Positions 9,763-19,188 of a stretch of DNA of 60,886 nucleotides are shown here, piece by piece (within the stretch, counting starts at the first letter, position 1; each line of letters opens with the position of its first letter). The notes below the pieces were generated by a model. That model ran no database searches. It saw nothing but the letters and a program-made list of their open reading frames with translations, and was not told the origin of the DNA. A program made the translations under genes and the position numbers. The DNA lies in contig JAQVBU010000003.1 of NCBI GenBank assembly GCA_028690155.1, positions 88,438 to 149,323 of the forward strand, given 5' to 3'. Source of the DNA: Alphaproteobacteria bacterium (GTDB lineage: Bacteria; Pseudomonadota; Alphaproteobacteria; UBA9219).

Positions 9763-11099
9763 GGACGAGCAACATCCTGTGTTTGGGCGACGGAGACGCC
9801 TTCGGGGTCCCCGACCATAACGTAATTTATCGCAGCGGGATTAAAGAAACGCTTAATGATTCGTTGAACGTCAGACAAAGAAACCTTTTGAATCAAGGAA
9901 TTATACCGATCAAGATAATCGCGGCCCAAATCTTCGCGTTGCATAGCCACCAAAAGATCGGCGATTTTGTCCGTCGAGGTCAAGGCAAGGGGCATCGAAC
10001 CCGTCAAATAATCCTTCGCTGCTTGCATCTCGGCTTGTGTGGGCCCGTCTTCATAAAAACGTCGTATTGTCACGCCCAAAGCGTTGAACGCCTCGCCCGC
10101 CGAAGCGTTATTCACCGCCAGTCGGCCAACGATCAAGGCAGCGTGTTGCGACGGCGCGAGGCTCGTCGCGACCCCATAGGTCAGGCCCTGTTCATCGCGC
10201 AAGGCCTGCATCAACCTCGACGAAAACCCTCCGCCTCCCAAAATGTAATTGGCAATCTCGGCCGCATAATAATCGGGGTCGGCACGTTTGAGGCCCTGCA
10301 TGCCGAAAAGGATCTCCGTTTGAGCCCCTTCACGCGCGATAAGAAGCGGCGAAGGCATTTCTTTCACGTCAATGTCTTCAATGGGCCTGAGCCGGGCATG
10401 GGCGGGCAAGTCTTTAAAGATCGTATCAAGCGCCGAAGCCAGTTCTTTCGGCGTTATATCGCCCGCCACGGCAACCGTCAGCGTGTCTTTGGCCATGTGC
10501 TGCGCGGCAAAGATGCGGACATCGTCTCGGGTTATAGACGCCAACGTTTCAAGCGTTCCTAACAATCGTTGGCTATAAGGATGGCCTTTAAAGGCATGGG
10601 AAACAAAAGCGTATCGCGCCTGCCATGACGGATCGGCAAAAAGCTGGCGAATGGCGGCGCGGTGTTGGGCCTCAAGCCTTTCCAGAGCCTCCCTGTCGAA
10701 ACGAGGCTCGGTCAACGCCTCGCGCAATAAGAAAAAGGCCTTCTCTTTATCTTCGCGAAGGCATTTCAGCCCCCCATTGATCGCATCGCGCCCGGCGGCA
10801 AAATCCAAAGAAATCGACCGGTCTACAAGCTCTTTCTGAAAGGCGTTGGCGTCATAAGATCCCGCCCCTTGCGTCAACGCGTCGGCCGTCAACGATGCGA
10901 GGCCCTGTTTCTCTACGGGGTCCTGCTCGCCGCCGCCTTGAAACGCCAAGCGCAGGGCAATGACCGGGACGCTGTGTTCTTCGACGAGCCATGCCTTGAC
11001 GCCGGTTTTCGGCCCGACCACCTCCTGAACCGTCAAGGCGTGGGCCCGACCCGTGATCAGGACGGCCACAAACGCAAGGAAAACAGCGCCTCTTTTCAT
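9759..11099 (-). CDS. M16 peptidase-like subunit lacking the zinc motif
   Basis: 446 residues with a Sec signal peptide (MKRGAVFLAFVAVLITGRAHA), so probably periplasmic. The fold is M16 (pitrilysin/MPP), but the position where HxxEH should be reads GLASLTADAL, so it cannot bind zinc. The C-terminal RDEQGLTYGV, which holds the substrate-positioning Arg/Tyr of M16 pairs, is intact. Its partner immediately upstream carries the active zinc site and overlaps it by ATGA. In family terms this is the non-catalytic half of an alpha/beta pair like mitochondrial processing peptidase. The substrate is unknown. Confidence 0.88.
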   Translation of the reverse strand: MKRGAVFLAFVAVLITGRAHALTVQEVVGPKTGVKAWLVEEHSVPVIALRLAFQGGGEQDPVEKQGLASLTADALTQGAGSYDANAFQKELVDRSISLDFAAGRDAINGGLKCLREDKEKAFFLLREALTEPRFDREALERLEAQHRAAIRQLFADPSWQARYAFVSHAFKGHPYSQRLLGTLETLASITRDDVRIFAAQHMAKDTLTVAVAGDITPKELASALDTIFKDLPAHARLRPIEDIDVKEMPSPLLIAREGAQTEILFGMQGLKRADPDYYAAEIANYILGGGGFSSRLMQALRDEQGLTYGVATSLAPSQHAALIVGRLAVNNASAGEAFNALGVTIRRFYEDGPTQAEMQAAKDYLTGSMPLALTSTDKIADLLVAMQREDLGRDYLDRYNSLIQKVSLSDVQRIIKRFFNPAAINYVMVGDPEGVSVAQTQDVARP

Positions 11100-12442
11100 G
11101 ACGCGTCTCCTTCCGGCTTGGGAGCCAAGACGCCCATGACCTGATGCGAGGAGGACGCCAACGCTCGAAGAGCCGCATTAACCTCGTCAACCGTCACGGC
11201 ACGAATGCGTTCCGGCCACGCTTCGACATCCGCAACCGCGTGTCCCGTCGTCAGCGCCGCGCCAAAAGCGTACCCCGGCGCCATCAAGCCTTCGCGAACG
11301 AAAATCGCTTGCCGTTCAAGTCGGTGCTTGGCCTCTTCGACCTGCTGGGACGCAAGGCCTTTGGCGGCCAAGCGCGTTATAAGCCCGCGCAGGGCCTTCT
11401 GAAGAACATCCAAAGCCACGCCGTCTCGCAACGACGCCGCGATGGCAAGCATCGCGGGACCGCGCGCGTCCGGATCGTAACGAATCTGGACGCCGTTGGC
11501 GACTTTCTTGTCGACGACAAGATCTTGATAAAAAAGGCCCACTTCGCCGGCATCCAAAATTTCCGACAGCACTTCATAGGCATAGGCTTCCCGTTTTTTT
11601 TGCGTTCCGTAAGACGGAACAAGAAAGCTCCACAGAACTTCCGTTTGATCAACCCGAGAATCGTCAACACGAAAAGATGTCTGCGCAGGCGCTTCAATAG
11701 AAGGCATCGGCGTTCGGACCACGCCGGAGCGCCTCGGAACGCGGCCATACGTCGCAGCAGCCAAAGCGACGACCCGTTTGACATCGACATCGCCCGAAAT
11801 CACGACGATCGCGTTGTTCGGCGCATAACGGGCGTCGTAAAACGCGCGAACGTCGTCAAGCGACAAACGGTCAATATCGCGTTCCCATCCGATCACAGGC
11901 CGTCCGTAAGGATGATGCGGCATAAGAAGTTGGCGAAGTTTTTCAAGAAAAAGGCCTTGGGGACTGTTGTCCGTTCTTTCCTGGCGTTCGCCCAGGACAA
12001 CCTGACGCTCGGCCTCGGAAGTCTTCGGATCAAGGCTTAAAAAACGCATGCGGTCCGCTTCCATTTGCATAATCATGGGCAAACGATCCGCCGCGACGCG
12101 TTCGAAATAAGCCGTATAATCGTAAGACGTGAACGCGTTATCCTCGCCGCCCTGAGCCGCAATGATTTTGCTGAACGCCCCGGCCGGGATCGTCTTTGTC
12201 CCGCGAAACATCAAGTGTTCCAGATAATGAGCCAGGCCGCTTTTGCCCCCGGCTTCGTCCGCGGCTCCGGCTTTGTACCAGACCATTTGGCTCACGACCG
12301 GCGCCATGGGATTCGGCACCACGATAAGCGTCAACCCATTAGCCAAGGTAAAACAAGCGGGGGAGAAAACGGCGGCACGCGCGGCGGCCCACGGCACAAG
12401 AAGAAGGCCGAGAGCCAAAAGAAAAACGCGCCGGGTCATCAA
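11096..12442 (-). CDS. M16 zinc metallopeptidase, catalytic subunit
   Basis: 448 residues with an N-terminal signal peptide (VFLLALGLLLVPWAAARA). The zinc-binding HxxEH is HYLEH at residues 72-76 with the distal glutamate in SEAERQVVLGERQE. Probably periplasmic, forming a heterodimer with the zinc-less paralogue encoded next to it. The start overlaps the upstream lipoprotein stop by ATGA, and its own stop overlaps the next start, so three genes are tightly coupled. The order lspA, lipoprotein, M16, M16 is common in alphaproteobacteria. Confidence 0.92.
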   Translation of the reverse strand: MMTRRVFLLALGLLLVPWAAARAAVFSPACFTLANGLTLIVVPNPMAPVVSQMVWYKAGAADEAGGKSGLAHYLEHLMFRGTKTIPAGAFSKIIAAQGGEDNAFTSYDYTAYFERVAADRLPMIMQMEADRMRFLSLDPKTSEAERQVVLGERQERTDNSPQGLFLEKLRQLLMPHHPYGRPVIGWERDIDRLSLDDVRAFYDARYAPNNAIVVISGDVDVKRVVALAAATYGRVPRRSGVVRTPMPSIEAPAQTSFRVDDSRVDQTEVLWSFLVPSYGTQKKREAYAYEVLSEILDAGEVGLFYQDLVVDKKVANGVQIRYDPDARGPAMLAIAASLRDGVALDVLQKALRGLITRLAAKGLASQQVEEAKHRLERQAIFVREGLMAPGYAFGAALTTGHAVADVEAWPERIRAVTVDEVNAALRALASSSHQVMGVLAPKPEGDAS

Positions 12443-12987
12443 AGCCCCAGCCAGCCGCTTTTCTGGCGTTCGATGATGGGCGTGGCGCCTTTGTTCAGAG
12501 GCTCGTCCGCTTCCTTGGCCTTCTTGAGCCGCGCCGACTCCGCCGCCGCATCGACGACAACGGCCCCTTCATCGTCGTCGTCCGACCAATTTGTCAGACG
12601 TTCGATCAGATGCGGCGAGGCCACAACCTTTTCTGCGGCCTCCCGATCGACAAGCGCACGAATGTCCGGCGTTGCCTTGGCCGCGCCCGAGGCATCAAGC
12701 AGCGCTTTTTCCCCGGAAGAGATCTCTGCGGAAGACGAAGCCGCCGTCGGCTCGCCCAACAGCGCCGTTTGGGCCTGTTGAGCCGTGCTCACCGCTTGGG
12801 GACGAGGCGCGCCGGGTCGAGGCGGCCTAAGCCCGAAATCCGGCGGCACCGACAAAGGAGGACGATCGACGACGGCAAATTCATCCGGCGGGTTGCGCCC
12901 GAGGCCTAAATCCTCCCGGAGCTCGCCGCAAGACGACAAAAGAAGCGCCGCAACGCCAAGAAACAGGAAGGAACGAAACGAGGCCAT
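12439..12987 (-). CDS. DUF3035-like outer-membrane lipoprotein (BamF-like)
   Basis: 182 residues. The N-terminus is a lipoprotein signal with lipobox LLSSC (FLGVAALLLSSCGELR). It continues with GLGRNPPDEFAVVDRPPLSVPPDFGLRPP, the hallmark segment of DUF3035 proteins, and an acidic low-complexity tail. In alphaproteobacteria this family is linked to the outer-membrane barrel assembly machinery, though the role here is inference. I use the ATG at 12987, directly before the signal peptide, instead of an upstream in-frame start that would put thirteen residues ahead of it. Neighbouring lspA encodes the peptidase that would mature it. Confidence 0.82.
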   Translation of the reverse strand: MASFRSFLFLGVAALLLSSCGELREDLGLGRNPPDEFAVVDRPPLSVPPDFGLRPPRPGAPRPQAVSTAQQAQTALLGEPTAASSSAEISSGEKALLDASGAAKATPDIRALVDREAAEKVVASPHLIERLTNWSDDDDEGAVVVDAAAESARLKKAKEADEPLNKGATPIIERQKSGWLGL

Positions 12988-13076
12988 AAGATACTCATGG
13001 GTTAGAAAAATGAACACCGAATCCAATCACCGAACATCGTCTCACGCTTTCGACGCAGGCCGAAAGCGCTCGAGGT

Positions 13077-13550
13077 CTATTGTCCTCGTACCATACCATC
13101 GATCAGAAGAAGCGCAACGCCCGTGACAATGGCCGCATCGGCAACGTTAAAGGCGTACCAGTGGTAATTAGCGTAATAAAAATCAAGAAAATCAACGACC
13201 GCCCCATAACGGAGGCGATCGATCACGTTGCCCAAGGCGCCCCCCATGATAAATCCCAAAGCCACCGCAACCATTGTCGAGGAGGTCCGGTACAGCCACC
13301 GCCCCAAAAGAAGGACGATCCCCGCCGCCAACGCGATCAGAAGGTAACGCATAATAGGGCTAGGGCCTTGGTTAAAAAGGCCAAAAGTCACGCCCTTATT
13401 CCAAACGAGAACAAGGTTCAAAAAAGAGGAAAGCGGAACGGTGCGATGAACATCGCCCATCCGTTCAAGAACCATCCACTTGGTGACCTGATCCAAAAGG
13501 CCGATAAACGCCAAGGCATACACACCTAAAACGGCACGCCGCTGAAACAT
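13077..13550 (-). CDS. lspA: Lipoprotein signal peptidase (signal peptidase II)
   Basis: 157 residues, four predicted membrane segments. The two catalytic aspartate motifs are present: GNVIDRLRYGAVVDFLDFY and FNVADAAI. It cleaves prolipoproteins after diacylglyceryl transfer in the inner membrane. The downstream gene encodes a lipoprotein. Length and motifs are standard. Confidence 0.96.
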   Translation of the reverse strand: MFQRRAVLGVYALAFIGLLDQVTKWMVLERMGDVHRTVPLSSFLNLVLVWNKGVTFGLFNQGPSPIMRYLLIALAAGIVLLLGRWLYRTSSTMVAVALGFIMGGALGNVIDRLRYGAVVDFLDFYYANYHWYAFNVADAAIVTGVALLLIDGMVRGQ

Positions 13551-13649
13551 GAGATGCCCCCCACCCGCACGAAAGAAAAGCTCGGCAGGAGGCTAATCAA
13601 ATCCGCTTAAAGGAGCAAGGGGGAAGAAAAAGCTACGTTCAAGGCAGTC

Positions 13650-14684
13650 TTAATGAACTCTTTGAATCCCATGCGTCGCTTCTTGAAGGTCCTTCAACAG
13701 ATAAAGCATCATGCCCGTTTCGTGCTCAAATTGGTGAACAACCGAAAGCGACGCATCATGGCAACACGACTCAAAAAATTCTTTGCTGAATTTATAGGAA
13801 TTCAGCAAATGAAGCCGTTGTCCTTTTTCAAGATGAATGAAGCGGGTTCCTAAAAAGAAATCTTGTGATTTCGTCGCCCGTACAACATGAGCCCATAAAC
13901 TTAAATCCGGATGCCATTCAGGCGCATATTCAAACCCTGATGGATCAAAGTTTTTAACCGGAAGCTCGTGTGCCATCCGGGGAAACACATTCAAATATAA
14001 CCGACTATTCAAAGGGGTTTCATAGGCTTTTCTCAGAGATTTTTCGTTCTGATTGGTATCGATCGTCAGAAGGAGGCCCCCTTGACAGCAGAGATAGGAC
14101 AAACGGCGTAACGTTCTTACAAGATTTTTCCGGATGTTCCTGTCATAAAACGAGCCATACATGTTTGTCACGGTGATCCCATTCATCATACCCAAGGCAG
14201 GAACCATTGATGCACGGCGCCACGTCGGCACAAAAAAATCCATGCAGACTTTATCTAAAATAATATCATTAGAAAGATCGTCCTGAAGAGCGCAAACACG
14301 ATCCAACGCCTCCTCACAAAAATCGACCCCCGTATACTGAAATGATCCGATCGCACGCATTAACGGAAGAACGTGGCTCAAAAAAGAAGCCCGTCCGCCA
14401 ACACCAAAATCGACACAAGGAAGCCCCCTTACAGCCTCAAGCCCTTCGCGGTCCTGAAAAAAACAATCCATAAGCTCTTTATCACCGCGCGGAATATAAA
14501 AATCGTGGCTTTCTTCGACAATCTCATTCCAATTATCGCCGTCATAAATATATTTTCCAACGCAACCCGCCATCGGAGAAAAGCCCGACGCATCAGGAAA
14601 AAGCGCCAACATGTCATAAAAAAAGTCGGCATCAAGATGCCCGTTTTTTAACGGGCTACTATGGTGATATATCAGTTCGTTCAT
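13650..14684 (-). CDS. EgtD-like SAM methyltransferase (histidine-specific methyltransferase fold)
   Basis: 344 residues. A SAM-binding Rossmann segment is visible at PCVDFGVGGRASFLSHVLP with YTGVDFCEEALDRV as the acidic second strand. The gene as a whole follows the Methyltransf_33 (EgtD) plan, including the late segment GQRLHLLNSYKFSKEFF. EgtD makes hercynine from histidine for ergothioneine; substrate-binding residues cannot be verified here, so another amine substrate is possible. The ATG at 14684 has AAGAG upstream and lies 11 bp after the regulator's stop; a longer frame reading MGSGKTSF is a chance P-loop look-alike. Co-transcribed with the HTH regulator. Confidence 0.62.
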   Translation of the reverse strand: MNELIYHHSSPLKNGHLDADFFYDMLALFPDASGFSPMAGCVGKYIYDGDNWNEIVEESHDFYIPRGDKELMDCFFQDREGLEAVRGLPCVDFGVGGRASFLSHVLPLMRAIGSFQYTGVDFCEEALDRVCALQDDLSNDIILDKVCMDFFVPTWRRASMVPALGMMNGITVTNMYGSFYDRNIRKNLVRTLRRLSYLCCQGGLLLTIDTNQNEKSLRKAYETPLNSRLYLNVFPRMAHELPVKNFDPSGFEYAPEWHPDLSLWAHVVRATKSQDFFLGTRFIHLEKGQRLHLLNSYKFSKEFFESCCHDASLSVVHQFEHETGMMLYLLKDLQEATHGIQRVH

Positions 14685-14695
14685 CGACAATCTCT

Positions 14696-15349
14696 TTATG
14701 AAACTTGTTTTGCCTGAGCCCACATCTCATCAAATTGGGAGCGAAAGGCCTGAGCCATAACAAAAGACGAAATTAAAACAATCTTTGGCGGGTTCTGTGC
14801 CCCAAAGGAGAAAAGGCCCACGGAATCGCCAAAAATATAATAAGGAACCATAGGCGGCATGTTTCGGGGATACCACCGATAGTCGGCGTAGTCGGTACAA
14901 ACGAAGTCTGTATCGCCTTCATTTAAAATCGCCTGAACAAAAATATCCTTCCGGGAATTAACAAGTCTCGCCATCCGGTGCCGATGAAAGGTTGTCCTCT
15001 CTTCGGCACATTGATCAAATCGTTCTTCAGCAATACCCGCTTGCCGAAGCACGCCCCCGGATACTTGAACAAAAGAAAAGACCAGATCAAAAAATCGCCC
15101 CAATCCTTCTTGTCCATTCATAACTGCAACGTCTTCGGAGCGAAACCGAACTCCTTCGTTCTCCATAAACTCGAGTTGTTTATCAACAAACACCCGTTGG
15201 ATATCCGCGAGAGTGCCCTCGCGGGGTTGGACCGAGCCATCTTCGATTTTGCTGATACCTTGCTTGGTCAGCCCCGCAGCCGAGGCAAGCTCGGCTTGGC
15301 TGATGTCCAAAAGAGCGCGTGCCGCTCGAATTTGACGGCCTGTAATCAC
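14696..15349 (-). CDS. XRE-type regulator with C-terminal FGD sensor-like domain (module 1)
   Basis: 217 residues. Residues 1-60 are an HTH_XRE domain (ITGRQIRAARALLDISQAEL, GLTKQGISKIEDGSVQPR). The C-terminal half ends with YYIFGDSVGLFSF, NPPKIVLISS and FRSQFDEMW, a pattern shared with the regulator at 16757-17437 and reminiscent of the C-terminal fold of TrmB-type regulators (inference). I prefer the GTG at 15349: it has GGAG six bases upstream and gives the same N-terminus as the paralogue. The ATG at 15361 has no ribosome site. It is followed at 11 bp by the EgtD-like gene and is divergent from a tiny-gene pair. Confidence 0.8.
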   Translation of the reverse strand: MITGRQIRAARALLDISQAELASAAGLTKQGISKIEDGSVQPREGTLADIQRVFVDKQLEFMENEGVRFRSEDVAVMNGQEGLGRFFDLVFSFVQVSGGVLRQAGIAEERFDQCAEERTTFHRHRMARLVNSRKDIFVQAILNEGDTDFVCTDYADYRWYPRNMPPMVPYYIFGDSVGLFSFGAQNPPKIVLISSFVMAQAFRSQFDEMWAQAKQVS

Positions 15350-15436
15350 AAATTGCTCCATTTAGAAGTAAAAAAGACTTAAAATTTTATTTTGTCATAA
15401 TACACATAGCTGAAAGTATTTCAAGGTCAATTTTTT

Positions 15437-15452
15437 ATAGACAAAAGTCTAT
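15437..15452. promoter_or_regulatory. Candidate operator in divergent region of module 1
   Basis: A perfect inverted repeat ATAGAC-AAAA-GTCTAT in the 199-bp AT-rich gap between the regulator (minus) and the first tiny gene (plus). Position and symmetry suit the HTH protein next to it. There is no proof of binding. Confidence 0.4.
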
Positions 15453-15548
15453 TTTTGAGTATAGTTAGAAACATGAGGCGCTGATCTATAATTTTTTTGA
15501 GATTTTTTTTAATCTTTTTTAACCAAACGCATTTTTCGGAGATTGATC

Positions 15549-15722
15549 ATGGTGGATTATCAAACGTATCTCATGCGTCACGGCGAACATGGAGTCCAAG
15601 CTATCCTCGAAACAATCGAACAAAACGAAAAAATCCGTCATGCGGAAATCCTTTCCCTCGAAATCCGTTGGGAAAAGGTCATGAACGCGCCAGCCCGCAT
15701 CCCTTCGGCGCTTGTCGCTTAA
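15549..15722 (+). CDS. Tiny conserved protein, 57 aa (module 1, first gene)
   Basis: Starts MVDYQTYLMRHGEHGVQAI with GGAG eight bases upstream. The product is predicted soluble and helical, rich in charged residues (IRHAEILSLEIRWEKVMN). I do not recognise a family. A second copy at 17667-17840 is identical except for its first eight or so residues, so the pair evolved by duplication with a different promoter and start. It is followed after 22 bp by a second small gene and is divergent from the XRE regulator. The duplication, spacing and ribosome sites support a real gene. Confidence 0.72.
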   Translation: MVDYQTYLMRHGEHGVQAILETIEQNEKIRHAEILSLEIRWEKVMNAPARIPSALVA

Positions 15723-15963
15723 CCCAAGGAAAGAGATCCTAATCATGGTAAACGGCTTCGAACTAAACTCCTCCGAGGATCTTGTCATCAACGCGCTCGA
15801 GCTCACGTCGATCAATGCTCTTGTTGCCTACAAGGCCTATGAAAAGAAAACGTCTGAAGAAGTCGTCCGCCATGTTTTCTCGAATCATTTCGGCATTGAT
15901 TCCCTCGACAAGCTTCCAAGAGACAGTTTCGACCAGGCCATCCGTTTCCTTGTCGACGTTCAG
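15569..15963 (+). repeat. 395-bp direct repeat, copy 1
   Basis: As far as I can read by eye, this stretch is identical base for base to 17687-18081, a constant offset of 2,118 bp. It covers most of both tiny genes. The flanks on both sides differ, so the exchange or duplication was recent or the copies are being homogenised. Confidence 0.9.
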
Positions 15964-15981
15964 CTTCACACGGTCAACTAG
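15745..15981 (+). CDS. Small conserved protein, 78 aa (module 1, second gene)
   Basis: Begins MVNGFELNSSEDLVINALEL after the ribosome site AAGGAAAGAG. It is predicted soluble and alpha-helical (EEVVRHVFSNHFGIDSLDK, FDQAIRFLVDVQ). No family is recognised. The copy at 17863-18099 differs only in the last few residues (QLHTVN against QIHMVN). A hairpin GAGCCG...CGGCTC starts at the stop codon (15981-16003) and may end transcription. It is co-oriented with and 22 bp after the 57-residue gene. Confidence 0.72.
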   Translation: MVNGFELNSSEDLVINALELTSINALVAYKAYEKKTSEEVVRHVFSNHFGIDSLDKLPRDSFDQAIRFLVDVQLHTVN

Positions 15982-16113
15982 AGCCGTTCGCGTGAATCGG
16001 CTCGATAAACAAAAACATAGAGCCGTTACCCTCTGAGCCGCAAAGGCCAACCTTTCCGAAAAAGGCTCTAGCCGACCTCCCTGCTGATCTGCTCCCGGAA
16101 AAAGCCGCCGATT

Positions 16114-16773
16114 TTATTTCAAAAAAGAAGTAAGCGGCTGTTTGTCGGCGTTCGATTCGCTATCGTCCAAAACGGTCACACCGAATTCAGTCACGTCGAT
16201 TTTCATACAGGACTTCACATCAACGCCCGTTTTAATCCAAACGAAGTCATGTCCTTCGTTAGCGACTTTTTCCACGACAGCCACCGCGCCAACAACGTCC
16301 GCGCCGGCCTTTCTTACCGCCTCAATCAAGGCGACCATCGTTCCGCCCGTGCTTAAGGTATCATCGACAATCAAAATTTTATCTCCGCGCGCGATGCCAT
16401 TGACATAGAGCGTTCCGGAATAATATTCGCTTTCGATATCGACTTCGATTTGACTGGGAATCTTGTAGGGATACCAACGCGCCATACACAACGGCAAATG
16501 AAACGCCAGTGAGGCCACAGCAGCAAGAGGAGCCCCTTTATCTTCCTCGCTCAAAATTTTATTGGCGCCAAACGTGCCGAAGGTCATGAGTTCTTCGACA
16601 GCCGCACCCAATACTTCCGGACGAAGGGCCGGGATTTGATCACAAAGCTCATTTACTGTCGTAAGGTGCTTTCCGGAACGAACAACTTGCGCACTCTCAT
16701 AAACATTACGAAGCACCTCTCGTGGTGCATTGTTTTTACCTCTTCCCAAAAATTGATTATTTATTTTCTTCAT
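16114..16773 (-). CDS. Purine-type phosphoribosyltransferase (module 2 enzyme)
   Basis: 219 residues. The PRPP-binding signature ILIVDDTLSTGGT is intact, preceded by YYSGTLYVNGIARGDK, which resembles the archaeal-type adenine/hypoxanthine phosphoribosyltransferases rather than E. coli Apt. It would convert a free base and PRPP to a nucleotide; the base is unknown. The ATG at 16773 has GGGGAG upstream and lies inside the last codons of the regulator gene (17-bp overlap), showing translational coupling. It occupies the place that the EgtD-like gene has in module 1. Confidence 0.8.
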   Translation of the reverse strand: MKKINNQFLGRGKNNAPREVLRNVYESAQVVRSGKHLTTVNELCDQIPALRPEVLGAAVEELMTFGTFGANKILSEEDKGAPLAAVASLAFHLPLCMARWYPYKIPSQIEVDIESEYYSGTLYVNGIARGDKILIVDDTLSTGGTMVALIEAVRKAGADVVGAVAVVEKVANEGHDFVWIKTGVDVKSCMKIDVTEFGVTVLDDSESNADKQPLTSFLK

Positions 16774-17437
16774 ACCTATACTCCCCATTAAATGCATTTT
16801 TCCACATAATATCAAACTGATCTCTATACGATTGAGCCAACGCCGGCGAATGGATCAAAAGAATTTTCGGGGGGTTGGGAACATCAAAATCCATAAGCGC
16901 GAACTTATCGCCGAACACATAAAAGGGCGCGACGACATCCTTTAGTTCTTTTAAATATCTGTATTCCAGATAAGAAGTGCCTGGAAAACTGTCTTTGTCT
17001 TCTTCATACGCAAGTGATTTAATCTTGAGGCCTTTGACCTTCTTCAAGCGCTCGGCATGAACCGGGTAGTAGTCCTTCAAGTATTTTCTGAACAGACTAT
17101 TATCAAGATTACATATACAAATTGGCTTTGTGCCATCGTGCGAATAAGGCTGGAGACAGGCTTCGTAGACTTGGTCCATGTAGGCTTTGAAGTCATTAAA
17201 GCCTTCCATTTTCATAACGCTGTCCGCCCTTCTTTTTACACCTTCGTCTGGCGTAAATTCGACATCGTATGAAGAAAATGTTTGAACGATGCGGTCAATC
17301 GTCTTTTCTCGCGCCTGAACGATGCCTTTTTCAATATTGAAAATGGTGTCTTTGTTTAGCCCGGCTTTTTTGGCCAACGTCTCGGCATCCCAGTCCAACA
17401 AGGCCCGCCCTGCTCGTATTTGTCGTCCAGTAATCAT
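16757..17437 (-). CDS. XRE-type regulator with C-terminal FGD sensor-like domain (module 2)
   Basis: 226 residues. HTH_XRE at the N-terminus (ITGRQIRAGRALLDWDAETL, GLNKDTIFNIEKGIVQAR). The C-terminus repeats the pattern of the module 1 regulator: FYVFGDKFALMDF, NPPKILLIHS, YRDQFDIMW. The middle contains ICICNLDNSLFRKYL, which may be part of a ligand pocket. It overlaps the phosphoribosyltransferase by 17 bp and is divergent from the second tiny-gene pair. A nucleotide or nucleobase ligand would make sense given the enzyme, but this is inference. Confidence 0.8.
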   Translation of the reverse strand: MITGRQIRAGRALLDWDAETLAKKAGLNKDTIFNIEKGIVQAREKTIDRIVQTFSSYDVEFTPDEGVKRRADSVMKMEGFNDFKAYMDQVYEACLQPYSHDGTKPICICNLDNSLFRKYLKDYYPVHAERLKKVKGLKIKSLAYEEDKDSFPGTSYLEYRYLKELKDVVAPFYVFGDKFALMDFDVPNPPKILLIHSPALAQSYRDQFDIMWKNAFNGEYRYEENK

Positions 17438-17570
17438 TAAAAAGCCCGCCTTCGTTTATTATTTTAATATATTATCAACCAAATAAAACCCCAAACAGGG
17501 GAAACTAAATAACTAGGGATTGATAACATAAAGTCGAAATAAGCTTCAATTCATATTTTTTCTGATTTAA

Positions 17571-17583
17571 TTTCATAATGAAA
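17571..17583. promoter_or_regulatory. Candidate operator in divergent region of module 2
   Basis: Inverted repeat TTTCAT-A-ATGAAA in the 229-bp AT-rich gap between the second regulator and the second tiny-gene pair. It differs from the module 1 repeat, as would be expected if each regulator has its own site. Weak evidence only. Confidence 0.3.
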
Positions 17584-17666
17584 CTAATTCTCTGCTTGTA
17601 TAACAAAAAACAATTCTATATATTGTCAACATAAATGACTTAGAATTCCTATTACGGAGATAAATT

Positions 17667-17840
17667 ATGCCGAATTATTATGATTTTCTCATGCGTCACG
17701 GCGAACATGGAGTCCAAGCTATCCTCGAAACAATCGAACAAAACGAAAAAATCCGTCATGCGGAAATCCTTTCCCTCGAAATCCGTTGGGAAAAGGTCAT
17801 GAACGCGCCAGCCCGCATCCCTTCGGCGCTTGTCGCTTAA
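17667..17840 (+). CDS. Tiny conserved protein, 57 aa (module 2 copy)
   Basis: Starts MPNYYDFLMRHGEHGVQAI with ACGGAGATAAATT upstream. From LMRHGEHG onward it matches the copy at 15549-15722 exactly. The different first residues and upstream DNA show that the duplicated block was joined to a separate promoter and start in each module. Function unknown. Confidence 0.72.
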   Translation: MPNYYDFLMRHGEHGVQAILETIEQNEKIRHAEILSLEIRWEKVMNAPARIPSALVA

Positions 17841-18081
17841 CCCAAGGAAAGAGATCCTAATCATGGTAAACGGCTTCGAACTAAACTCCTCCGAGGATCT
17901 TGTCATCAACGCGCTCGAGCTCACGTCGATCAATGCTCTTGTTGCCTACAAGGCCTATGAAAAGAAAACGTCTGAAGAAGTCGTCCGCCATGTTTTCTCG
18001 AATCATTTCGGCATTGATTCCCTCGACAAGCTTCCAAGAGACAGTTTCGACCAGGCCATCCGTTTCCTTGTCGACGTTCAG
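17687..18081 (+). repeat. 395-bp direct repeat, copy 2
   Basis: Partner of 15569-15963 with no difference that I can see over the whole length. It ends 119 bp before the tRNA-Ala gene. Confidence 0.9.
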
Positions 18082-18099
18082 ATTCACATGGTCAACTAG
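17863..18099 (+). CDS. Small conserved protein, 78 aa (module 2 copy)
   Basis: Second copy of the gene at 15745-15981, with the same ribosome site and identical coding sequence until the last five codons. It is the last gene before the tRNA-Ala. Function unknown. Confidence 0.72.
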   Translation: MVNGFELNSSEDLVINALELTSINALVAYKAYEKKTSEEVVRHVFSNHFGIDSLDKLPRDSFDQAIRFLVDVQIHMVN

Positions 18100-18199
18100 C
18101 CCTCGACGGCGCGCTTGGCTGCAATCTTAAGAAAAGAAGAAAAAAGACTTGCCCTTCAGGCGGGTTTCGTTCATTTTGCGCCCCCTGAAGACCTCGTGT

Positions 18200-19164
<965 letters not shown>

Positions 19165-19188
19165 CGGGTTTTTCCTTTCTTGCAGATG

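Noticed and set aside
14684..14723. Apparent P-loop GSGKT at the start of the EgtD-like frame
   Set aside because: It comes from an upstream extension that overlaps the regulator gene. The ATG at 14684 has a ribosome site and starts at the family N-terminus.
16114..17437. Recent transfer of module 2 from archaea
   Set aside because: The phosphoribosyltransferase and regulator look archaeal-like only at the family level. There is no base-composition or neighbour evidence for a direct transfer.
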